From an uncultured Clostridia bacterium (GTDB lineage: Bacteria > Bacillota > Clostridia > Christensenellales > UBA1242): 7,977 nucleotides of DNA. Made by a program: the position numbers and the translations under genes. This document shows positions 1 to 5,996 of the stretch, one piece after another. The stretch is from contig CAJOPQ010000132.1 in the NCBI GenBank assembly GCA_905236445.1, positions 1-7,977 of the forward strand, given 5' to 3'. Position 1 is the stretch's first letter. Each line of letters starts with the position of its first letter. The notes below the pieces were generated by a model. It saw nothing but the letters and a program-made list of their open reading frames with translations. It made no database searches and was not told where the DNA came from.

Positions 1-119
1 ATGGTAAAGACGGTACCAATGGTAAAGACGGTACCAATGGTAAAGACGGTACCAACGGTAAAGACGGTAAAGATGGTACCAACGGAAAAGACGGTAAAGA
101 TGGTGCTAATGGAAAAGAT
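1..119 (+). repeat. Short tandem repeat coding for Gly-X-Y triplets
   Basis: An 18-bp unit (ATGGTAAAGACGGTACCA) occurs three times without a mismatch at 1-54. Degenerate 9- and 18-bp variants follow to about 119. In the frame starting at position 3 each unit gives Gly-Lys-Asp-Gly-Thr-Asn. Units are multiples of 9 bp, so copy-number change would alter the length of the collagen-like rod without a frameshift. The array probably continues left of the window. Confidence 0.9.
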
Positions 120-1931
120 GCTGCAACTATTACTAGTATCAAAAGTGCTTATAGCGAAGATGGACAATATATATTCTACAAATTTAATTTAAGTGATGGA
201 ACTGCTAGATATTCAGAATTGGAGGTCCCAAAGACTTATACATTCTCAATCAATGTTGAGAAAGTGGTAATGTACGAGACTCCAACAGACTCTATAGAGT
301 CATTTCCATGGTTAAGAGGATACATAACAGATCAATTTGGTAATGAGACAGAAGTTGATTCATTGTATGTAAGTGATTTTAAAGAAGTTGATACAGATAA
401 GTATGAGGTGGAAGTCTCAGTTAAGAATAAATTAACTAACAAGATACATACAGCAACATTTGATGTTGTTGTTATAGATGAAGAATCAGATACGTTTGTG
501 TACAGTGATAATAAGACTAATAATGTGTATAATCTAGGACCTCTTCCTCAAGGAACAGATATTTTTACCAATAGACATTATTTTAACAAATGCATAGGGG
601 AACTTAATGGTGTTCAGTATGTATTGTTTGAAGAAGTAACAGAACATCAATGGCAACAAACAATGTATGGTTATACTTATGGAGACAGTTATGGTAATCA
701 GTGTGAGATAAGAGTGCAATTTTATAACCAAGCAAATTGGCATTGTAGTTATCCAATGATAGGATTTGGCTCGTTATCGCTTGATGATTTTTTATATTCT
801 AATTATGAGGTGTCAATTAAAGCTACTGATATATTTCCAACATATTTAAAAATACAATTTTTATATAATGATAGAGATGGTTACCAATTTAGTTCAGATG
901 ATGAAAAGTTAGAGTATATAGTATTGCCATCAATGATAACAAATCAGCAAGATGTTAATTTCTCAGTTGCTGGTAAATACGAAGTAAATATACTTGTCAA
1001 TGGCGAGGAAGTGTCATTTTGTGTAGAAGTTTTTGATCCAATGGTTAATAATATCAAAGATGCTAACTTGTGTGAAATTAGTGAATATGGTAATACATTT
1101 GATAGATCATATGTATTATTACCAATGGCTAATAATGTCTCTGATATTGCTTCTTCAATGATGAATCTAATAGGGGAAGGAGTCTGTTATCATCTATATA
1201 ATGATCAATATTCTGTATATCAAATAACACAGAATGATTTGAAGAATATAGACATTTCACAAGTCGATTTTTCTAAAGCAGGTTTGTATTCGGCGTATTT
1301 CAATTTGAAGATAGATAAGACAAACGAGGCTAACCCTTGGAGAGGAGACTATATAGTAGAAATTCCTATATTGGTTCAGCCAAAGGATATAATAACATCA
1401 GAAGAAGATTTGACTTATGATCATGTTATTGAATATTTGACTAATAACAACATTTCATACACAACATATCAATCCAAACAAGGAGAATATATAAGTAATA
1501 TCGTTGATAGCATTACTGTGTTTGGTGATTACATTTTAGTTGATGTTGTAAGTTATTACACTAAACAATATATTGTAAATTATACTAATGAAGAAGATAA
1601 TATAATAAAATTTCAAGTTTGTAATTTAGTAAGTCACACAGCATATGAATCTTATTTCCAATTAGATAATACTAACAACACATTTAGTTTTGCTCCTATT
1701 ACAGGTCAAATTGTAAATACTTATTTAGCTTACGATGTGAATGGTGAACTGTTGGGAAAATTTGAGGAGTACGATAATGGATATTGTAACTTAATGATGA
1801 TAGAGGATAATCAAGAAATATTTGTGATATGTTCTAACATTATTAAAAATGATGATTCTTTCAGTGTTTTTGGACAAAATTTTCAAATTTTGACTCAAAT
1901 TAATGAACATACATTTATTGTAAATGGTTAA
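1..1931 (+). CDS. Collagen-like repeat secreted/surface protein, 5'-truncated
   Basis: The reading frame is open from position 3 to the TAA at 1929-1931, giving 642 visible residues; the start lies before the window. Visible residues 1-39 are 13 uninterrupted Gly-X-Y triplets (GKD, GTN, GAN), as in bacterial collagen-like proteins. Residues 40-75 contain 'ITSIKSAY...SDGT', the short linker module often found after GKDG repeats in Bacillota surface proteins. The rest is beta-rich and rich in Asn, Asp and Tyr. It has three stretches with an Ig-like look (about 118-159, 316-346, 420-461), two of them containing an AGxY motif. There is no LPXTG motif, C-terminal hydrophobic segment or charged tail, so any anchor (for example a lipoprotein signal) must be in the missing N-terminus. 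A TTG at 219 is not a credible start because the open frame and repeats continue upstream. A role in the envelope or in adhesion is inference. Confidence 0.82.
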   Translation, partial: GKDGTNGKDGTNGKDGTNGKDGKDGTNGKDGKDGANGKDAATITSIKSAYSEDGQYIFYKFNLSDGTARYSELEVPKTYTFSINVEKVVMYETPTDSIESFPWLRGYITDQFGNETEVDSLYVSDFKEVDTDKYEVEVSVKNKLTNKIHTATFDVVVIDEESDTFVYSDNKTNNVYNLGPLPQGTDIFTNRHYFNKCIGELNGVQYVLFEEVTEHQWQQTMYGYTYGDSYGNQCEIRVQFYNQANWHCSYPMIGFGSLSLDDFLYSNYEVSIKATDIFPTYLKIQFLYNDRDGYQFSSDDEKLEYIVLPSMITNQQDVNFSVAGKYEVNILVNGEEVSFCVEVFDPMVNNIKDANLCEISEYGNTFDRSYVLLPMANNVSDIASSMMNLIGEGVCYHLYNDQYSVYQITQNDLKNIDISQVDFSKAGLYSAYFNLKIDKTNEANPWRGDYIVEIPILVQPKDIITSEEDLTYDHVIEYLTNNNISYTTYQSKQGEYISNIVDSITVFGDYILVDVVSYYTKQYIVNYTNEEDNIIKFQVCNLVSHTAYESYFQLDNTNNTFSFAPITGQIVNTYLAYDVNGELLGKFEEYDNGYCNLMMIEDNQEIFVICSNIIKNDDSFSVFGQNFQILTQINEHTFIVNG

Positions 1932-1967
1932 TTTCTAACCAAAAATAGTTTTACAACAAAAGAGAAC

Positions 1968-2001
1968 AAAAGAAAGCATTTGAATACAAATGCTTTCTTT
2001 T
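1968..2001. terminator. Bidirectional intrinsic terminator between convergent genes
   Basis: A perfect 15-bp inverted repeat, AAAAGAAAGCATTTG (1968-1982) and CAAATGCTTTCTTTT (1987-2001), encloses an AATA loop. The outer A:T pairs give a T-rich 3' side in both directions. It lies 36 bp after the stop of the collagen-like gene. It touches the first two bases of the TTA (2000-2002) that is the stop codon of the - strand lipoprotein gene, so it can serve both transcripts. Confidence 0.88.
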
Positions 2002-2557
2002 ATTGTAGGTGGCTGAAGTCTACATTAACACCTACCATATCTATTAGATAACGAGTTTCTTTTTTAGTTTTGTTGTGGGTGTAAGTTAACACCATAGTAA
2101 CTTGATTGTGTTTTGGATTAAGAATAATATATACAAAATTGTTATCAACTGTGCCATCTTGCACTTCAGATAATACAAATGTCTTTGTGCCATCTTCACT
2201 ACTGTAGTCTGGCAACGTAATTGTTGCGTTGGGATCGTTAGCCAATTTGTCATCGTATTTGAGTTTTAGGCACACAACAAGCTTGCCAAGAACATCACTT
2301 TCTTCATCTCCAAACCACTTGTTCCATGTTGAGTCATTTACCTCTGTAGTGCTACCTATTACTTTTACGCTGTAATCTATGTCGCCTCTAACATCGCCTC
2401 TAATTAGCCTTAGATTCTTGGTGTCGAATACAGTGCCTCCGACAACTGTATCTGTAGAGTTGATACTCATTCCTCCAAAAGCATCGTTATCGCAAGCGAC
2501 AACAAATATATTGGATAAAATAATAAGCATAACAATTAAAATGTTTAATTTTCTCAT
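2000..2557 (-). CDS. Putative lipoprotein of unknown function (185 aa)
   Basis: The N-terminus is a clear lipoprotein signal: MRK, a hydrophobic core (residues 4-20 rich in I, L and V), then the lipobox V19-V-A-C22. Cleavage and lipidation at Cys22 would leave a protein of about 164 residues on the outer face of the membrane. The ATG at 2557 is chosen because GGAG (complement of 2566-2569) sits 8 nt upstream and because it places the Lys/Arg directly before the hydrophobic core. A TTG 11 codons upstream would put extra polar residues before the signal. The mature part is polar and beta-rich, with short alternating strands near the C-terminus (for example FVYIILNP and VTMVLTYTH). I do not recognise a family. 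The gene is monocistronic, convergent with the collagen-like gene and divergent from the U32 operon. Confidence 0.82.
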   Translation of the reverse strand: MRKLNILIVMLIILSNIFVVACDNDAFGGMSINSTDTVVGGTVFDTKNLRLIRGDVRGDIDYSVKVIGSTTEVNDSTWNKWFGDEESDVLGKLVVCLKLKYDDKLANDPNATITLPDYSSEDGTKTFVLSEVQDGTVDNNFVYIILNPKHNQVTMVLTYTHNKTKKETRYLIDMVGVNVDFSHLQ

Positions 2558-2565
2558 ATTATGTG

Positions 2566-2569
2566 CTCC
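2566..2569 (-). promoter_or_regulatory. Ribosome binding site that fixes the lipoprotein start
   Basis: CTCC on the + strand reads GGAG on the - strand, 8 nt before the ATG at 2557-2555. It supports the 185-residue start over the upstream TTG at 2590. Confidence 0.8.
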
Positions 2570-2579
2570 ATTAGTTATA

Positions 2580-2609
2580 GTTGTATGCAAATAATATTTT
2601 TTTAATCAA
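2580..2609 (-). promoter_or_regulatory. Possible weak promoter of the lipoprotein gene
   Basis: On the - strand, TTGATT (complement of 2604-2609) is followed after 18 bp by TACAAC (complement of 2580-2585). Each hexamer matches the sigma-A consensus at four of six positions. The predicted start near 2573 would leave a leader of only about 15 nt, just enough to hold the GGAG. The region is very AT-rich, so chance matches are likely. Confidence 0.3.
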
Positions 2610-2617
2610 ATTATGTA

Positions 2618-2646
2618 TTTATTTATCTTGGATTATATGATACAAT
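2618..2646 (+). promoter_or_regulatory. Probable promoter of the U32-flavoprotein operon
   Basis: An extended -10, TGATACAAT (TG at 2638-2639, TACAAT at 2641-2646), lies 17 bp after a weak -35 TTTATT (2618-2623). This is the usual form of a vegetative sigma-A promoter in low-GC Gram-positives. Predicted transcription begins near 2653, giving a leader of about 30 nt that contains AAGGA (2671-2675), 7 nt from the ATG at 2683. An alternative pair using TTGGAT (2628-2633) has no good -10 at proper spacing. Confidence 0.5.
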
Positions 2647-2682
2647 TATATTAGATTTTGACTAAGTAAGAAGGATTGTGAC

Positions 2683-4854
2683 ATGGAACTATTAGCACCT
2701 GTAGGCAACAGGGAGAGTCTAGAATGTGCGATATACAACGGTGCAGATGCAGTTTATCTAGGGTTATCTAATTTCAATGCAAGAATCAAAGCAGATAATT
2801 TCAATTTTGACAACATTGCAGATGTTGTACGTTTTGCGCACACATATGGCGTAAAGGTGTATTTGACAGTTAATACATTAGTGGCTGATGATGAAGTAGA
2901 AGACTTTATTAAGACAATCAAAGTTGCAGTTGGTGCAAAAGTAGATGCGTTTATAATCCAAGATTTTGGAATGGCTATGCTATTGAAGAAACATTTTCAA
3001 GGCATTGTGCTGCACGCAAGTACTCAAATGGGAATACATAACTTGCAAGGTGCTAAGTTGTTAGAACAAATGGGGTTTGCTAGGGTTGTACTTGCAAGAG
3101 AAACAAAATTGGAGGATATTAGACAAATCAGGGATAACACCAATCTAGAGGTTGAATACTTTGTGCAAGGCGCATTATGTGTGGCTTTTTCTGGAAATTG
3201 CTATTTAAGTTCGCTAAAAAACGGCAATAGTGGCAACAGGGGCAAGTGTTTACAACTCTGCAGGCTACCTTACAAGATTTTTAAGGAAGATAAGCAGATA
3301 GGAGAGGGATTCTATCTTTCTCCTAAAGATCTAAGCCTGATAGGAAGACTGAATGAATTGAAAGATGCTGGTGTTACAAGCATTAAGATAGAGGGTAGAT
3401 TGAAGCGAGCTAGCTATGTTGCTCAGACGGTTAGAAGTTATAGAAAAGTACTTGCTTTTGAAGGTGTTGACATAGAGAAAGAAAAACATAAAATGCAAGA
3501 AGTTTTTTCTAGAGGAGAGTTCAATGATAGTGCATATCTAACGGACAACTTTGACATAATTAATCCGAAACTTAACAATCACGAAGGTAAAAAGATAGGA
3601 AAAGTAACCAAAGTAGAGGACTTCAAAGACATACACAGAGTAACATTGAAATTGTCCGAAGCGATAGGCGAAAATGATGCAATCAGACTGATAGGTAATA
3701 ATAAAACTGTTAGTATTGGTGTTGGGAATGTCAATAGATTGCAAAACGAAATATACGAGATTTTTACCAAATATATGCCAGAAGTTAATTCTGATGTGTA
3801 TTTGCTTAAATCTACGGCAAAAGAGGCAATTTTGACGCAATATGTGAGAAAACTCCATATTGATTTGACATTAACTGCTAAGGTTAATAGCAAGATAAAA
3901 CTAGAAGCAAAGTATGCTAATATACATGTTGAAGTAGAATCTGATGATGTAGCCTCTAAGGCCAGAACTAAGGCGTGTACTTATGAAGATTGTTACAGAA
4001 GTCTTAGTAGGCTCAATGACACAAATTTTGTTTTGCAGATGTTAAATGTTGAGTTAGATGAAGTGTTTATTCCAGTATCCTTACTTAATGATTTAAGAAG
4101 AAGAGTGGCAGAAGAACTGCAAAATGAGATTATTAAGATATATGAATTGAGTATGCCACAAGTTAAAATTTGTGACATTGATATAACTGCGCCACAAGTC
4201 AAAACACCAAAAGAGGATTTTGTAATTATTGACGATGTTGTACAACTAACTAAAGGGATAAATTATGATATAATAATATCGCCAAAAGATTATGCACCAC
4301 AAAATGTAAAAATTATGGTAGATAAGTTGTTACAAAGAGGGTTTACAAAAGAGCATATTTATTTAGATTTGCCAATTGTGTCAACTGGCAAAGAATTGGA
4401 AGTGCTGACAGAATTGTTAGATTGTATCAAGATTGGAATTATAATCAATAATTACTGCCATGTCAATTTTGCGAAAAAATATCGATCTATTGCAGGAACA
4501 AGCATGAATGTGTACAACATGTTCACAGCCAAGACTTTGCTTGACCTAGGTGTGCATAATTTCATATATTCACTGGAGTTAAAGAAATACCAGCCTTGTG
4601 GAATAGTATATGCCAAAGGAAGGCCTGCACTTATGACTCTTTGTCATTGTCCTATTAGAGTTGCTTTGGGTGGTGATTGTAACAATTGCAAATATACAGA
4701 TAATTTGAAATATGTAGACGAGAAAGGTAATGAGTACAAGTTAAGACGCAAGAAGCAAATACATTGTTATTTTGATCTATATAGTGCAGATGAGATATAT
4801 GTGCGAAGTTCTATTTACGGCAAAATAATTGATCTTAGGAGTGACGCGATATGA
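2683..4854 (+). CDS. U32 family protein, long form with DUF3656-type middle (RlhA/YdcP-like)
   Basis: The 723-residue product begins MELLAPVG, the typical U32 start. Residues 158-176 match the full U32 signature (ExFxxGxxCxxxxGxCxxS: E158, F160, G163, C166, G171, C173, S176). SGNRGKC..LC follows, with C189 and C193. Layout: N-terminal TIM-barrel-like U32 domain about 1-285, a middle region about 300-485 resembling the collagenase-associated DUF3656, then a second, diverged barrel half. The C-terminus carries a second cysteine group (C654, C656, C666, C669, C695). U32 proteins were first called collagenase-like peptidases. Characterised members (RlhA, TrhP, UbiU/V) instead bind 4Fe-4S clusters and take part in O2-independent hydroxylation; E. 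coli RlhA makes 5-hydroxycytidine in 23S rRNA. Length and architecture favour RlhA over TrhP; the exact substrate is inference. AAGGA lies 7 nt before the ATG. It is the first gene of a three-gene operon. Confidence 0.92.
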   Translation: MELLAPVGNRESLECAIYNGADAVYLGLSNFNARIKADNFNFDNIADVVRFAHTYGVKVYLTVNTLVADDEVEDFIKTIKVAVGAKVDAFIIQDFGMAMLLKKHFQGIVLHASTQMGIHNLQGAKLLEQMGFARVVLARETKLEDIRQIRDNTNLEVEYFVQGALCVAFSGNCYLSSLKNGNSGNRGKCLQLCRLPYKIFKEDKQIGEGFYLSPKDLSLIGRLNELKDAGVTSIKIEGRLKRASYVAQTVRSYRKVLAFEGVDIEKEKHKMQEVFSRGEFNDSAYLTDNFDIINPKLNNHEGKKIGKVTKVEDFKDIHRVTLKLSEAIGENDAIRLIGNNKTVSIGVGNVNRLQNEIYEIFTKYMPEVNSDVYLLKSTAKEAILTQYVRKLHIDLTLTAKVNSKIKLEAKYANIHVEVESDDVASKARTKACTYEDCYRSLSRLNDTNFVLQMLNVELDEVFIPVSLLNDLRRRVAEELQNEIIKIYELSMPQVKICDIDITAPQVKTPKEDFVIIDDVVQLTKGINYDIIISPKDYAPQNVKIMVDKLLQRGFTKEHIYLDLPIVSTGKELEVLTELLDCIKIGIIINNYCHVNFAKKYRSIAGTSMNVYNMFTAKTLLDLGVHNFIYSLELKKYQPCGIVYAKGRPALMTLCHCPIRVALGGDCNNCKYTDNLKYVDEKGNEYKLRRKKQIHCYFDLYSADEIYVRSSIYGKIIDLRSDAI
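4837..4854 (+). promoter_or_regulatory. RBS and ATGA start/stop overlap, U32 to first flavoprotein
   Basis: AGGAG at 4837-4841 lies inside the end of the U32 gene. It is 9 nt from the ATG at 4851, which overlaps the U32 stop TGA (4852-4854). A second ATG at 4854 is 12 nt away and less well placed. The overlap indicates translational coupling. Confidence 0.8.
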
Positions 4855-5996
4855 TGTATGATGCTGTGATTATTGGTGGTGGAGCAAGTGGAATATTTGT
4901 TGCGATTAATGCAAGAAAGAATGCTAAAATAGCAATAATTGAACAAAGCGATAGATTGGGTAAAAAAATTCTTGCGACAGGCAATGGTAGATGCAATATT
5001 ACTAATATGAATTTAAATTCTAGTTACTATAACGATACAAATGTAGAAAGGTATTTCAATCAAATTAATAATGCTCAGACCATTGAATTATTTGCAAAAA
5101 TGGGACTGGAAATATATGCTGACGAAGAGGGAAGATGTTATCCATTATCCAACTCTGCTAATAGTGTGTTAGATACACTGCTATTGCAACTTCATCAAAG
5201 AGGCAATATAGATATATTGTATAATTCTAGTGTTGCAGAAGTTAGCAAAGTAGACGGTGTTTTTCATATTGTATTAAGCAATGGTAAAACAATTGATGCA
5301 CGCAAAGTTGTGATTGCTACAGGTGGCAACAGTGGAAGTATGTTGGATAAATTTGATATCAAATATAATAATTTTAGACCTAGCCTTGTTAGTCTAAAGA
5401 GTGCAAGGAATGTTGGTCTTGACGGTGTTAGGGTAAGTAATGTAAAGGTCACTTCAGGTAATTTTTGTGAGATTGGAGAAGTGCTTTTCAAAGAAGATGC
5501 AATTAGTGGAATTGTTATTTTTAACCTATCCTCTATGCTTGCAAGAAGGAATAACTATACAGCTACAGTATCAATTGATTTGATTCCAAAGATAAGTATG
5601 GTAGATATGCTTAATAAGTTTAAACGATGCAAATCAAACAATCCTAATTATACTTTATTAGAAATGTTGGAAGGCTATTTGCACAAAGCACTGTGTAAAA
5701 ATATATTGAATAAGTATGAGTTTGATAATATGCAATTGTCTAATACATCAGTAGAAATTTTCAAAAGGTTGATACATTGTGTCAAAAACTATACCGTTTT
5801 TGTCGGTAATTATGGAAATAATTATCAAGTACAGAGTGGTGGAGTTGGTCTTGCCAATCTAGATGATAGCCTTATGTGTATTGATAACAAAGGTGTATAT
5901 GTGGTTGGCGAAGCGTGTGATGTCGATGGAGTGTGTGGTGGATATAATTTGCAATGGGCTTGGACTAGTGCGAAGATAGTTGGAGATAATATATGA
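4851..5996 (+). CDS. NAD(P)/FAD-dependent oxidoreductase, HI0933/BaiN family
   Basis: This 381-residue flavoprotein has an N-terminal Rossmann FAD motif GGGASG (9-14), an acidic residue (E31) at the end of the second strand, and the family signature KKILATGNGRCNITN (38-52). It also has ATGG (156-159), QVQSGGV (326-332) and a C-terminal FAD-contact block, GEACDVDGVCGGYNLQWAW (353-371). These identify the HI0933/YhiN family, which in Clostridia includes the bile-acid flavoprotein BaiN and is often annotated as aminoacetone oxidase-like. The substrate of most members is unknown and the genes here give no sign of a bile-acid operon, so I assign no specific reaction. It is a little shorter than the roughly 400-420 residues common in the family, with no obvious break. 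The protein is cytosolic, with no signal peptide. It overlaps both neighbours by 4 bases (ATGA). Confidence 0.93.
   Translation: MMYDAVIIGGGASGIFVAINARKNAKIAIIEQSDRLGKKILATGNGRCNITNMNLNSSYYNDTNVERYFNQINNAQTIELFAKMGLEIYADEEGRCYPLSNSANSVLDTLLLQLHQRGNIDILYNSSVAEVSKVDGVFHIVLSNGKTIDARKVVIATGGNSGSMLDKFDIKYNNFRPSLVSLKSARNVGLDGVRVSNVKVTSGNFCEIGEVLFKEDAISGIVIFNLSSMLARRNNYTATVSIDLIPKISMVDMLNKFKRCKSNNPNYTLLEMLEGYLHKALCKNILNKYEFDNMQLSNTSVEIFKRLIHCVKNYTVFVGNYGNNYQVQSGGVGLANLDDSLMCIDNKGVYVVGEACDVDGVCGGYNLQWAWTSAKIVGDNI
5982..5996 (+). promoter_or_regulatory. RBS and ATGA start/stop overlap between the two flavoproteins
   Basis: GGAG at 5982-5985 is 7 nt before the ATG at 5993. That ATG shares ATGA with the stop TGA (5994-5996) of the preceding gene. 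This is the second such overlap in the operon and supports coupled translation of all three genes. Confidence 0.8.

Noticed and set aside
1..119. CRISPR-like regular repeat array
   Set aside because: The units are contiguous 9/18-bp codon repeats with no unique spacers, and they encode Gly-X-Y triplets.
1..192. 63-residue + strand ORF of Met-Val-Lys-Thr-Val-Pro repeats
   Set aside because: It is the frame-1 shadow of the Gly-X-Y repeat. Frame 3 gives a continuous collagen-like protein joined to the long downstream ORF.
219..221. TTG at 219 as the start of the surface-protein gene
   Set aside because: The frame is open upstream to the window edge with family-typical sequence. The TTG codes for an internal Leu.
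2558..2590. Upstream TTG start at 2590 for the lipoprotein gene
   Set aside because: The ATG at 2557 has a well-spaced GGAG and yields a normal lipoprotein signal. The 11 extra residues would come before it with no comparable RBS.
2379..2594. 71-residue + strand ORF opposite the lipoprotein signal
   Set aside because: Antisense shadow: its hydrophobic look comes from the complementary A/T-rich signal-peptide codons, and no RBS or family match is visible.
3538..4202. Three - strand ORFs (69-106 residues) inside the U32 gene
   Set aside because: They overlap an intact, well-conserved gene on the other strand and show no recognisable domain.
2683..4854. Collagenase acting on the collagen-like protein encoded at the left edge
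   Set aside because: An attractive pairing, but the U32 protein has no secretion signal, the family is better supported as RNA-hydroxylation type, and the genes are in separate transcription units.
4851..5996. Bile-acid reductase BaiN proper
   Set aside because: Only family-level motifs are seen and no other bai genes are nearby, so the symbol would over-claim.
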